From Pseudomonas entomophila (lineage in GTDB: Bacteria; Pseudomonadota; Gammaproteobacteria; Pseudomonadales; Pseudomonadaceae): a DNA stretch of 64,000 bases. The DNA lies in NCBI RefSeq assembly GCF_013523125.1, contig NZ_JAAMQJ010000013.1:1-64000 (forward strand). Reading direction: 5' to 3'. The notes under the pieces were generated by a model, which was not told the origin of the DNA, did no database searches, and saw nothing but the letters and a program-made list of their open reading frames with translations. A program made the translations under genes and the position numbers. Below are positions 16,619-24,940 of the stretch, piece after piece. Position 1 is the first letter of the stretch; every line of letters begins with the position of its first letter.

Positions 16619-17404
16619 GTGATCAAGACCCAGCCGATCCTCACCCCTGAGGTCGACCCTGCCACAGCGGTCCACCGCCTGAACGTGCTGACGATCAACG
16701 TGCACAAGGGCTTCACCGCCTTCAACCGGCGTTTCATCCTGCCGGAACTGCGTGAAGCGATGCGCGCCACGGGCGCCGACCTGGTGTTCCTCCAGGAAGT
16801 GCACGGCAGTCACAGCCAGCACGCCCTGCAGCACGCTGCCTGGCCTGAGACCTCGCAGTACGAGTTCATGGCCGACAGCATGTGGCCGCAGTTCGCCTAC
16901 GGGCGTAACGCGGTCTATCCCCACGGCGACCATGGCAATGCGCTGCTGTCCAAGTTTCCCATCATCACCCATGACAACCTCGACGTGTCCATCAAGGGCA
17001 ACGAAGAGCGCGGCCTGCTGCACTGCCGGCTCGACGTACCGGGCCATGACCAGGTGCATGCCATCTGCGTGCACCTGGGCCTGCGCGAAGCCCACCGGCA
17101 GCGACAAGTGCAGTTGCTGCTTGAACTGCTCGATCGGTTGCCGCCCACGGCACCGGTCATCATCGCCGGCGATTTCAACGACTGGCGACTGAAGGCCGAT
17201 GACGTGCTGTCCCAGCACCTGGTGGAAGCCTTCGGCGAAAAGTTCGGCGCACCGGCACGCAGTTTCCCGGCCCGCCTGCCGTTCCTGCGGCTCGACCGCA
17301 TCTACCTGCGCAATGCCATGCCCCATGGGGCGCAGGTGCTGTCCAAATACCCATGGTCCCACCTCTCGGACCACGCCCCTCTCGCTGCGGAGATCAACCT
17401 GTGA
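16619..17404 (+). CDS. Endonuclease/exonuclease/phosphatase (EEP) family hydrolase, YbhP-like
   Basis: GTG start at 16619 with GGAG at 16608-16611; 261 residues. EEP motifs appear in order: LTINVHKGF, the metal-binding Glu in VFLQEVHG, IIAGDFNDWR and the final LSDHAPL with catalytic His. Members cleave phosphodiesters in nucleic acids, phosphoinositides or phospholipids. The gene overlaps clsB by four bases, reproducing the ybhP-clsB-ybhN order of enterobacteria, so a link to membrane phospholipid metabolism is likely. Confidence 0.9.
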   Translation: MIKTQPILTPEVDPATAVHRLNVLTINVHKGFTAFNRRFILPELREAMRATGADLVFLQEVHGSHSQHALQHAAWPETSQYEFMADSMWPQFAYGRNAVYPHGDHGNALLSKFPIITHDNLDVSIKGNEERGLLHCRLDVPGHDQVHAICVHLGLREAHRQRQVQLLLELLDRLPPTAPVIIAGDFNDWRLKADDVLSQHLVEAFGEKFGAPARSFPARLPFLRLDRIYLRNAMPHGAQVLSKYPWSHLSDHAPLAAEINL

Positions 17405-18603
17405 GTCGACCCTGGACCGATGGCAATCATGTCGACCTGCTGATCAATGGCGAGGCGTTCTACCCTCGCGTGTTCGAGGTCATGGCAGCGGCGCGCGAGG
17501 AGATCCTCTTCGAAACCTTCATCATCTACGACGACAAGGTCGGCAAGGAGCTGCGCGCGGTGCTGATCGCCGCCGCCCAGCGCGGCGTGCGTGTGGAAGT
17601 GGTGGTCGATGGGTATGGCACCGCCGAGTTGCCCGATGGCTTCATCGCCGGCATGACGGCCGCCGGCGTGCACTTCCACGTCTTCGACCCACAACCCAGG
17701 GTCGCCGGCATGCGCACCAATCTATTCCGGCGCCTGCACCGCAAGATCGTGGTGGTCGATGGCGAGCGCGCCTTCGTCGGCGGTATCAACTTCAGCGCCG
17801 ACCACCTGGGCGACTTCGGCCCCATGGCCAAGCAGGACTACGCGGTGGAAGTCACTGGCCCGGTGGTGGCCCAGGTGCACGCCAGCAGCCGGCGCATGAT
17901 GGCCCCTGTGCTCAAGCCCAAGCGCCTGGTCACCCCCGTCACCACACCGACCGGTCAGGTACGGGCGTTTCTGGTCGAGCGCGACAACCAGCGCCATACC
18001 ACTGACATCGAGCGCGAATACCTGGAGGTGATGCGCACGGCCCGTCAACGCATCGTCATCGCCAACGCCTACTTCTTTCCGGGCTACCGTCTGCTGCGCG
18101 AGCTGCGCAACGCCTCGCGTCGCGGTGTGGAGGTCACGCTGATCCTCCAAGGTCAGCCTGACATGCGCTGGGTCCGTGCGTTGTCCCGGCTGCTGTACAA
18201 CTACCTGCTGCAGGAAGGCGTGCGCATTCACGAGTACTGCGAGCGGCCGCTGCACGGCAAGGTGGCATTGGTCGATGACGACTGGTCCACGGTGGGCTCG
18301 AGCAACCTGGACCCGCTCAGCCTGTCGATGAACCTGGAGGCCAACCTGATCCTGCGTGATCGTGCGTTCAATGCCCAGTTGTACACGCACCTCAGCGAAC
18401 TGGCCGGCAAGCAGTGCAAGGCCATCACCCTGGAACGCATGATCCGGGGCTACTGGTGGCGGGCGCCGCTGATCTTCGCCTGCTTCCACGCCACACGCTA
18501 TTTTCCGCGCATCGCAGGGTGGCTGCCTGCCCACCGGCAGAAGCTCAAGTCGCTGCAGCCGAACGCCGAACTGCAGATCACCGGCCAGGAGGGCAACGTC
18601 TGA
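17401..18603 (+). CDS. clsB: Cardiolipin synthase B (phospholipase D superfamily)
   Basis: The start is GTG 17401, overlapping the preceding stop (GTGA); 400 residues. Two HKD signatures are complete: HRKIVVVDGERAFVGGINFS and HGKVALVDDDWSTVGSSNLD. ClsB enzymes join phosphatidyl groups to make cardiolipin (and can use other acceptors) at the inner membrane. The length and the lack of N-terminal membrane helices fit ClsB rather than ClsA. It sits between ybhP- and ybhN-like genes with overlapping ends, indicating one translationally coupled operon. Confidence 0.92.
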   Translation: MSRPWTDGNHVDLLINGEAFYPRVFEVMAAAREEILFETFIIYDDKVGKELRAVLIAAAQRGVRVEVVVDGYGTAELPDGFIAGMTAAGVHFHVFDPQPRVAGMRTNLFRRLHRKIVVVDGERAFVGGINFSADHLGDFGPMAKQDYAVEVTGPVVAQVHASSRRMMAPVLKPKRLVTPVTTPTGQVRAFLVERDNQRHTTDIEREYLEVMRTARQRIVIANAYFFPGYRLLRELRNASRRGVEVTLILQGQPDMRWVRALSRLLYNYLLQEGVRIHEYCERPLHGKVALVDDDWSTVGSSNLDPLSLSMNLEANLILRDRAFNAQLYTHLSELAGKQCKAITLERMIRGYWWRAPLIFACFHATRYFPRIAGWLPAHRQKLKSLQPNAELQITGQEGNV

Positions 18604-19562
18604 TGGTCTCTAAAACCTGGCTGACCTGGGGCAAGCGGCTGTTCACCGTCCTGCTGCTGATCCTGATCCCTGCCCTGCTGTTCTCCCTGGCGCGCAACCT
18701 GGACTGGAACGAGGTCAAGCAGTCGCTCCTGGCCTACGAACCGAGCACCCTGGCGATCGGCCTGCTGATCGCCCTGTGCAGCTACCTGGTGTTCGCCAGC
18801 TACGACCTGCTCGGGCGCGCCTATACCGGGCATACGCTGCCGGTGCGCCAAGTGTTGCCGGTGGCCTTCGTGTGCTACGCCTTCAACCTCAACTTCACCA
18901 CCTGGGTAGGTGGCGTCGCCTTGCGCTATCGGTTGTACGGACGCCTGGGGCTGGACACCGCGACCATCACGCGGATCCTGACCCTAGGCCTGCTGACCAA
19001 CTGGATGGGCTACATGCTGCTGGCCGGCAGTGTGTTCGCCTTGCGCCTGGTGAAGCTGCCGGACAACTGGGCGGTAGGCGCGACGGGCCTGCAGATCATC
19101 GGCTTCGCGCTGCTGGCCATCGCCGCGACCTACCTGCTGGCCTGCGGCTATGCCAAGCGTCGTACCTGGCACATTCGCGAGCACGAGATCACCCTGCCCT
19201 CACTGCGCTTCGCCGCGTGCCAGATCGCCCTGGGCGCGACCAACTGGGCGCTGATGGCGCTGTTGATCTACTGGCTGCTGCCTGAGCATCTGTTTTATCC
19301 CTCGATCCTCGGCATCTTCCTGATCAGCTGCATCGCTGGGGTGGTCGCCCATATCCCGGCGGGCCTGGGCGTGCTGGAAACCGTGTTCCTGGCCCTGCTG
19401 GCCGGTCAACTCGGGCAAGGCACCCTGGTCGCCGCGCTGCTGGCCTATCGCACGCTGTACTACCTGATCCCGCTGATCGTGGCCGTGATCACATACCTGG
19501 TGCTCGAAAAGCGCGCCAAGCACATGCGCCAGCACACGTCTTCAGCCGTCAGCAAATCCTGA
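18603..19562 (+). CDS. ybhN: YbhN/UPF0104 family multispanning membrane protein
   Basis: ATG 18603 overlaps the clsB stop (TGATG). The 319 residues contain about eight hydrophobic segments, beginning with RLFTVLLLILIPALLFSLA. The conserved lysyl-PG-synthase-like region includes FNLNFTTWVGGVALRYRLYG and IAGVVAHIPAGLGVLETVFL. This is the UPF0104 family, related to the membrane part of MprF and to AglD. Its role is unproven, but it is repeatedly linked to ClsB. It closes the operon. Confidence 0.9.
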   Translation: MVSKTWLTWGKRLFTVLLLILIPALLFSLARNLDWNEVKQSLLAYEPSTLAIGLLIALCSYLVFASYDLLGRAYTGHTLPVRQVLPVAFVCYAFNLNFTTWVGGVALRYRLYGRLGLDTATITRILTLGLLTNWMGYMLLAGSVFALRLVKLPDNWAVGATGLQIIGFALLAIAATYLLACGYAKRRTWHIREHEITLPSLRFAACQIALGATNWALMALLIYWLLPEHLFYPSILGIFLISCIAGVVAHIPAGLGVLETVFLALLAGQLGQGTLVAALLAYRTLYYLIPLIVAVITYLVLEKRAKHMRQHTSSAVSKS

Positions 19563-19587
19563 ACCCCACCCCGTAGGAGTGCATCCC

Positions 19588-19959
19588 ATGGCACAAGGTA
19601 GCAAAGCCAAGTACACCGACAAGCAGAAGCGCAAGGCCGAGCACATAGAGGCAGGTTACGAGGACAAGGGCCTGTCCAAAGCCGAAGCCGAGAAACGTGC
19701 CTGGGCCACGGTCAACAAGCAATCGGGCGGTGGTGAACGCAAAGGCGGCTCCGGACAGAAAACCAGCCAGCACGCCAAGGACGAAGCCAAGCACGATTCA
19801 GCCAAGCGTGCGGCGGCGACCCGCAAGGGCGAACCTCGTGCGGGTGAACACCTGGAGGATCTGACCAAGGCCGAGCTGCTCGAGCGTGCGCGTGCCCAGC
19901 AGATCGCGGGGCGCTCGACGATGCGCAAGGCGGAGTTGGTGGCGGCTTTGAAGTCATAA
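19588..19959 (+). CDS. Rho-N/SAP-like basic protein (annotated elsewhere as plasmid stabilization protein)
   Basis: The start is ATG 19588 with TAGGAG eight bases upstream; 123 residues. The N-terminus (KYTDKQKRKAEHIEAGYEDK) is the ChaB-like stretch seen in proteins labelled plasmid stabilization. A low-complexity Gly/Lys/Ser linker leads to a C-terminal Rho-N/SAP-type helix pair (LTKAELLERARAQQI, RSTMRKAELVAAL). Such SAP-like modules bind nucleic acid. It lies 25 bases after ybhN and may be co-transcribed. Despite the common label, nothing here is plasmid-like, and a general stress role is more likely. Confidence 0.8.
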   Translation: MAQGSKAKYTDKQKRKAEHIEAGYEDKGLSKAEAEKRAWATVNKQSGGGERKGGSGQKTSQHAKDEAKHDSAKRAAATRKGEPRAGEHLEDLTKAELLERARAQQIAGRSTMRKAELVAALKS

Positions 19960-19982
19960 CGCAAACGACACCCAAGGCAGTT

Positions 19983-20027
19983 GGGGCATGGGCTTGTTCA
20001 CTTTGAATGTGAATGAGTCCATGCCCC
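19983..20027. terminator. Long hairpin downstream of the SAP-like gene
   Basis: GGGGCATGG (19983-19991) pairs with CCATGCCCC (20019-20027), with an internal TTCAC/GTGAA helix. It follows the gene ending at 19959 and also lies beyond the end of the convergent immunity gene. There is no strong U tract, so it could be a REP-like palindrome instead of a terminator. The remaining bases to 20191 show nothing else. Confidence 0.5.
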
Positions 20028-20191
20028 TAGTTCTGTAGGTTTTCAAGTTCTGCAGGTGCTCATTAACCCACAGGAGTGATCCTGCTCTCAAGTTACTTAA
20101 ATCGTGACGACTTCGAAAACAGTTCAGTCATGCATTGAAAAGGCTTCCGTGCTCTGACATTTGGTAATCCAGGCCATCACTGCTGACACCC

Positions 20192-20431
20192 TCATTCGGT
20201 TACGCCTACAAAAAAATCAAGCCCAGAAGGCTGCGACTTCTCAAGTAATGAGAAAATCTTTTCAGCTTGTCCAGCAGTTAAAAGCAACTCTCCGTCACAC
20301 TCATCAGCTAATGACAACCAGCCTAACAGGCTCATGACATCAGCCTCCTTATGACGAGGAATGATTTCTTCGTATTTCAAAGAATCATCACTATTATTGT
20401 CCGGCAAAAAACCAGTTAACGAAATTTTCAT
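20192..20431 (-). CDS. Colicin E3/cloacin-type immunity protein
   Basis: The 79-residue acidic protein lies nine bases after the bacteriocin stop, with AAGGA six bases before its ATG. The opening KISLTGFLPDNNSDDSLKYE resembles the start of ColE3 immunity proteins (short beta strand, Trp/Phe-Asp turn, acidic EE), and the length matches the cloacin immunity family. It would bind and block the C-terminal rRNase domain of the adjacent toxin in the producing cell. Assignment rests on both position and sequence. Confidence 0.85.
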   Translation of the reverse strand: MKISLTGFLPDNNSDDSLKYEEIIPRHKEADVMSLLGWLSLADECDGELLLTAGQAEKIFSLLEKSQPSGLDFFVGVTE

Positions 20432-20440
20432 CGAAAGTCC

Positions 20441-22630
20441 TTATTTGGATTTAGGCGTTTTCCGACCAGGCTTGGCAGGCTTGGTTTGATGCCCTGAAAC
20501 AGGGTCGAACTCACCCGCGTGCTTGCCCTGTTTGTCGTAGATTTCAACCTTGCCATGCATGCTATCCCATTCATAAATGCGTCCCTTGCTATCTTTCCAA
20601 CGTCTGCGCGTTTTGCCGCCCCCTTGCACGCCGCTTTTAGCTCTGACGCGCCTTGCATCAGGGAAAGCAATGAGATCGTTAGGAGCCGGATAATAATGAT
20701 GATCATTGAGCACTATATAGAGTGGATCAAGCCCGGCCTCTGCCGGGAAGGTAACAATCAGATCATGACCATCAGGCAGTATGCCAGGGTAGGCTTCAAC
20801 ATTAATCTCAAGCGGTTCCAGCTCCCCACCTGCGTAGCTGGGTCGAAGTGGAGGAACGATCGGAGTAGTCGTAGGGGAAGAGGTAGCTGGAGTTCGCGCA
20901 GGTGTCCAAGTGAGGGTCACAGGAAGCCCTCCTGTTGAGCCTGGCATTGCTATGTCTACTCTGTAGCGACCTGCCTGCAAATCAAGCGTTGCTTCGCGTA
21001 TGGGTATGCTCTTGGAAACGCGCTCACCGTCAGGCCTGACCATCAGCACGTGATACCGGCCATCGCCTTTACTGTCGTAAATCAGTCTGTACGGCAGCTC
21101 GACCTTCCCTTCGGCAGCTGTCGCAGCAGGTAAGACAGCATCCGCTGAAAAGCCGATCTCGCGGGCATCAATGCTCAACCCAAAGCGAAAATGCGAAGGT
21201 GGTCTGTCCTGCTCCTCACTGGCGGTCGAACTGGAATAGAACAGGGCAGCTACACCGGTAGTAACAGCGCCGCCGGATCCTAACGTAGCGACCTTCCCTA
21301 GTGAGGCCGCCGCTTGCGTGATCGTTTGACGCAAGGCCGAAAGGGCTGTCTCCGCCAACGGGACGATACCGTGCCCAGGCAGTGAAAGCCCAACAGGCGC
21401 ACGGCCAGCAAAGCGATAGGTATTGAGTAGCTGAGCAAGGGACCTTTGAGCGATGCCAGGCAATGCCTGAAGCTGGACATGTGCAGCTTCAACGGCGGCA
21501 GTGACGGTCGCAAGCACTTCTTGCGATTTGGTACTGCCTGACGTGGAGGGTTGAGTCAAGTGAGCCTCGAACTCGTTCGACAGCCCCCCGGAAACCTGCC
21601 GCAAGTGCTGGTCGATCGCTTCAGCGTTTTCGTAGGCTGGGCCATTTTGAAGCTGAGCAGTGGCTTCGCCGAGTTGTGCGTGCAGGCGATTAAGGGTGCC
21701 ATCCACTGCTTGAGTGATCGCCTGTTGCTGAGCGTCCATGAACGCACTGGCGTCAACCATCAGCCGATCCACTACGCTCGTGAGGTCAGCCACGATCGTG
21801 GCCGCCTGCGCTTTCAGTGTCTCATTGAGCTGAGCCAGACCTGCCGGATCAATCCTCTTGTTGACCCGCGAGATGATGACTTCGATTTCTTGATAAAGGC
21901 GTTCGACAGATTCTTGGAATGCGTTCTTTGCAGATTGGACCTGGAGCGAGGTCTGAGAGGACAACATGGCGAGGTGTGCTTTCAGCGCTTCAGCTTTTTG
22001 TGTCACCTGCTGGCTGGTGTGGCGCGCTACCTCAGTCGCTTTTGCGGCGATGGCGTCACGACGTTGCGCGCGTTCCAAGCTGGCCTTCAGACGAGCCAAG
22101 CGCTCTTCCAAGGCCTTGATCATTTCGCCCGTGACACGTGCTTGCAAGGCCGCATTGTATGACCTTTGGTATAAGCTCTGCTCTGCTTCAGGAAACGCAT
22201 CCCAGGCTCTCCAGTGTCGAGGCACACGCGACAGGGTCGCTGCCTTTATATCGGTCGCTTCGAGCTGAAGCACGTCACTGCCTGAAAAGGCCGTAGCGTC
22301 CGATGACGATACAGTGAGGTCATGACTCGCCTGAGCCAGCAGCGTTTCGACCGTGCTGATGTAACCCAGAATCTCAGCCTCGCTACGAGACGAGGTATCT
22401 TCTGGAACGCCAAGCTGGCTCAGCGTATCCAAAACAGATTGACGGGCACCCGCGATCAAGGGTTCATAAGAAGCGTCCAAGTACGCTTTGACACGCGCCA
22501 GCTCATTTGAAATGTCTTGCATCATGCGGTTGTACGTTGCGAGTTGCTGCCTGCCTTGCCTGTCACGCTCACTATAGAGGTAACCGAATGAAACAGCATC
22601 GAACGGTAAAGGTTCGGGTTCCGGGCGCAC
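20441..22630 (-). CDS. S-type bacteriocin with colicin E3-like 16S rRNase domain
   Basis: The 729-codon open frame has a helical, coiled-coil-prone N-terminal half (about 70-330), a central S-type pyocin translocation-like region (about 480-590, with LPYRLIYDSKGDGRYHVLMV and PVTLTWTPA) and a basic C-terminal nuclease. The nuclease carries WKDSKGRIYEWDSMHGKVE, reproducing the ColE3 catalytic Asp, His (+3) and Glu (+7). ColE3 domains cut 16S rRNA in the decoding centre. The frame opens only at a GTG with no well-placed ribosome site. The strong site and ATG at 22656 are one base out of frame, suggesting a one-base deletion in the C run at 22637-22639. If so, expression may be lost or reduced. 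Confidence 0.9.
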   Translation of the reverse strand: MRPEPEPLPFDAVSFGYLYSERDRQGRQQLATYNRMMQDISNELARVKAYLDASYEPLIAGARQSVLDTLSQLGVPEDTSSRSEAEILGYISTVETLLAQASHDLTVSSSDATAFSGSDVLQLEATDIKAATLSRVPRHWRAWDAFPEAEQSLYQRSYNAALQARVTGEMIKALEERLARLKASLERAQRRDAIAAKATEVARHTSQQVTQKAEALKAHLAMLSSQTSLQVQSAKNAFQESVERLYQEIEVIISRVNKRIDPAGLAQLNETLKAQAATIVADLTSVVDRLMVDASAFMDAQQQAITQAVDGTLNRLHAQLGEATAQLQNGPAYENAEAIDQHLRQVSGGLSNEFEAHLTQPSTSGSTKSQEVLATVTAAVEAAHVQLQALPGIAQRSLAQLLNTYRFAGRAPVGLSLPGHGIVPLAETALSALRQTITQAAASLGKVATLGSGGAVTTGVAALFYSSSTASEEQDRPPSHFRFGLSIDAREIGFSADAVLPAATAAEGKVELPYRLIYDSKGDGRYHVLMVRPDGERVSKSIPIREATLDLQAGRYRVDIAMPGSTGGLPVTLTWTPARTPATSSPTTTPIVPPLRPSYAGGELEPLEINVEAYPGILPDGHDLIVTFPAEAGLDPLYIVLNDHHYYPAPNDLIAFPDARRVRAKSGVQGGGKTRRRWKDSKGRIYEWDSMHGKVEIYDKQGKHAGEFDPVSGHQTKPAKPGRKTPKSK

Positions 22631-22653
22631 AATGATGGGCGCAACTCCATCTG

Positions 22654-22670
22654 CATGAAATCAATCCTCC
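22654..22670 (-). promoter_or_regulatory. Ribosome-binding site and probable original ATG of the bacteriocin, out of frame
   Basis: On the minus strand GGAGGA (22670-22665) lies eight bases before ATG CAG ATG GAG TTG CGC. From this ATG the frame would pass into the bacteriocin frame only if one base were added near the CCC at 22639-22637. The result would be an N-terminus MQMELRPIIVRPEPEPLPFD. The in-frame codons available downstream (ATC, ATT, GTG) are poorly spaced from any Shine-Dalgarno sequence. Confidence 0.6.
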
Positions 22671-23014
22671 AGGTCAGTTTTAAACCCACAGCGGCGAGCC
22701 GGAAAGTTATACGGCCATGATCAAGCGCTCAACACGGAAATCCAATCAAGATGTAAATATCGTGACGCCGAAGTTCGGCAAAACTGAAGCAGTGCTCTGA
22801 CGAAAATTTTCTACATCCACCTGTTCTAAGCCATCACTTATATTGCTGTAGGAACGTTAAGCTATATGCGTAGGAAATTTAAAAAATTACCTTAACGGCA
22901 TGCACTTAATCTCCCGTATCGTCTACGGTATTCGCTACGCCCTATCACGCCCCCTTGCAGCCTGCCGCCTACCCCTTTAGGGTGTGCACCACTCCCCCCA
23001 CAGAGCCTGCCGCC
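22671..23014. other. Divergent leader of bacteriocin and periplasmic protein genes
   Basis: The 344 bases contain no gene. The middle (22,790-22,900) is A+T-rich and includes the run AAATTTAAAAAATTACC. A small GCCGAA/TTCGGC palindrome lies at about 22,768-22,780. I saw no clear LexA box and no clear pyocin P-box, so SOS control of the bacteriocin cannot be shown from sequence. Confidence 0.4.
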
Positions 23015-23509
23015 ATGCGCGCCTGCCTTTTCATGATCCTCGGTTTGTCGTGTACCCACCTGCTCGCCCAGGAAGCCCTGCCGGCCATTGCCCAGGTGCG
23101 GACCACTGGCTGGACGCTGAACGACCAGTTCGACAAGGGCTTCACCCTGGACGACGGCACCCGTGTCCTGATGATCGCGCGCAGCCTGTCCAGCGCACGG
23201 CTGGTCAACAATGCCGTCGAACATACGCCCGACGGGTATCTGAGCGAGCGTGGCGTGGCCTATGTGGCCGATATCGAGAAACTGCCGCGTGTGGCCCAGG
23301 CGGTCCTGGTGCCGACCATGCGCTCGGCGCGTTACCGTATCCTGCTGGACCGTGATGGCCAGGTCGCCGAGCGCTATGCCGGTGACCGCGACAGCGTGCA
23401 ATGGCTGGAGCTGAAGAATGGCCAGGTGACGCGTGAGCAGCGCTTTACCGATCTGGTGGGGCTGCGTCAGGCGCTTGCGGGGTTGGTCAGTGCTCAGGCA
23501 GCGCCTTGA
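23015..23509 (+). CDS. Hypothetical periplasmic protein
   Basis: The start is ATG 23015, giving 164 residues that begin with a Sec signal peptide (RACLFMILGLSCTHLLAQEA, cleavage likely after about residue 18). The mature part is a single alpha/beta domain with LNDQFDKGFTLDDGTRVLM and YRILLDRDGQVAERYAGDRD. I know it only as a Pseudomonas FAD/FMN-reductase-unrelated hypothetical. No metal or cysteine motif is visible. It stands alone between the bacteriocin and a REP cluster. Confidence 0.75.
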   Translation: MRACLFMILGLSCTHLLAQEALPAIAQVRTTGWTLNDQFDKGFTLDDGTRVLMIARSLSSARLVNNAVEHTPDGYLSERGVAYVADIEKLPRVAQAVLVPTMRSARYRILLDRDGQVAERYAGDRDSVQWLELKNGQVTREQRFTDLVGLRQALAGLVSAQAAP

Positions 23510-23588
23510 GCCTGTGCTGGGTCGTATGGCGTTGATGCTCGGTTGCCTTGGCTGGCGGTGATGGCCTGGTAGACGGGGTTGGCTGGTT

Positions 23589-23862
23589 TTATGGCCCCTG
23601 CGGGGCCAATCGCGGCACTGGGGCCGCTCCCACAGGTGACCGCGATAGCCTGCAACCCTGCGGTGGGACTACGGGTGTGAGCGGCCCCTGTGCCGCGATC
23701 GGCCCCCCGCCAGGGGTCGCCAGGACAGCCCCTAGATCCGATCTCCCACAGGTGACCGCGATAGCCTGCAACCGCGCGGTGGGGCTACGGGTGTAGGAGC
23801 GGCCCCTGTGCCGCGATCGGCCCCGCCAGGGGCCGCCAGGACAGCCCCTAGATCCCCGATCT
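23589..23862. repeat. REP-like element with a 116-bp tandem duplication
   Basis: Palindromic G+C-rich segments typical of P. putida REP sequences (CCGCGATCGGCCCC and related) occur between the periplasmic protein and ku genes. A unit starting CACAGGTGACCGCGATAGCC at 23631 recurs at 23747, and CAGGACAGCCCCTAGATCC recurs at 23721 and 23837. Both pairs are 116 bases apart, so two near-identical tandem units lie at about 23631-23746 and 23747-23862. No gene is present. Confidence 0.75.
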
Positions 23863-23894
23863 ACTTGAAGCTCGAAGTGTCCTACCATCCCCCC

Positions 23895-24818
23895 TCACGA
23901 CGCCTTACGCGTCCGCTTGGCCGGCTTCTTCTCTTTTTCCTTCTCGGCAGACGCCTTGCCGGCCGCCGTTTTCCGGGTCGTCTTCCTCGGCTCGGCCGGC
24001 TTCGTCGCAGCGGCCTTGGCCGCGCCGCGCTTGCTCCCCAGACTGCGCTTGAGCAGCTCGGTCAGGTCGAGGATATCGGCGCCCTTGCGCCCTTCCTCGT
24101 CGCTCTCCTTCTCGACCACGCTGATCTTGCCCTTGCTGGCCTTCTCTTCCACCAGCTCCATGATCGTGTCGCGAAACGCGTCGTGATAGTCCTCGGGCTG
24201 CCAATGGCCGCTCATGTCGCTGACCAGCCGCTTGGCCATGTCCAGCTCACGCTTGTCGAGCTTGGCCTGGGTCACGCTCTTGTCCAGCTCCAGGGCCTCC
24301 AGACCCCGTACCTCGTTGGGCCAGCGCAGGGTGATCAACACCAGGGCGTCTTCCAGCGGACGCAGCAGGGCCAGGTGCTGCCGGGTGTGCAGGACCACGG
24401 TCGCCAACGCCACCTTGCCACTGCCCGCCAGCGTCTCGCGCAGCAGCGCATACACCTTGCCACCGCGCTTGTCGGGGCTCAGGTAATACGGGGTGTCGAA
24501 GTGCTGCAGCGGGATCTCGCTGGCGTCGACGAACGAGAAGATGTCGATCGTCTGGGTCGCCTCGGGACGCGCATCGTGGATCTCCTCTTCGCTGATCACC
24601 ACGTACCGGCCTTTCTCATGCTCGACGCCCTTGACGATGTGCTCGCTGGCGATCTCCTTGCCGGTGACCTTGTTGATCCGTTTGTAGCCGACCGGCTCCA
24701 TAGTGCGCTTGTCGAGCCAGTCGAAATCGATTCGCTCGCTGCTGACCGCCGTGTTCAGGGAAACCGGGATGTGCACCAGGCCGAAGCTGATGGCGCCTTT
24801 CCAGATAGCTCGAGGCAT
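23895..24818 (-). CDS. ku: Non-homologous end joining protein Ku
   Basis: This 307-residue bacterial Ku opens with MPRAIWKGAISFGLVHIPVS, the family signature, followed by the beta-barrel core (FDTPYYLSPDKRGGKVYALL, then ALLRPLEDALVLITLRW). It ends in a long Lys/Ala/Arg-rich tail that extends DNA contact in this family. Ku homodimers ring double-strand ends and recruit LigD, which is not in this window. Elsewhere in Pseudomonas, ku/ligD-type repair is linked to stationary phase; the neighbouring stress genes fit that. Confidence 0.96.
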   Translation of the reverse strand: MPRAIWKGAISFGLVHIPVSLNTAVSSERIDFDWLDKRTMEPVGYKRINKVTGKEIASEHIVKGVEHEKGRYVVISEEEIHDARPEATQTIDIFSFVDASEIPLQHFDTPYYLSPDKRGGKVYALLRETLAGSGKVALATVVLHTRQHLALLRPLEDALVLITLRWPNEVRGLEALELDKSVTQAKLDKRELDMAKRLVSDMSGHWQPEDYHDAFRDTIMELVEEKASKGKISVVEKESDEEGRKGADILDLTELLKRSLGSKRGAAKAAATKPAEPRKTTRKTAAGKASAEKEKEKKPAKRTRKAS

Positions 24819-24856
24819 CGTGATGCTCCTGATGAAAGTCCATTCATGACACGAAC

Positions 24857-24884
24857 GAAGACGAGCGCCGCAGCGCTCGTCTTC
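24857..24884 (-). terminator. Hairpin between SDR and ku genes
   Basis: GAAGACGAGCGC (24857-24868) pairs perfectly with GCGCTCGTCTTC (24873-24884) around CGCA. It lies downstream of the minus-strand SDR gene and upstream of ku, so it probably ends the SDR transcript, although the U tract is weak. Confidence 0.6.
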
Positions 24885-24940
24885 AGTCTAGCGTGAGCCC
24901 CGCACGGCGTCGGTCGAACCGAATGGCCGTGCGTCCGGCT

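Noticed and set aside
22671..22960. LexA box or pyocin-type P-box upstream of the bacteriocin
   Set aside because: No match good enough to report was found by eye.
23808..24896. Plus-strand 362-codon frame opposite ku
   Set aside because: Ku on the minus strand is unambiguous and the plus frame starts inside REP repeats.
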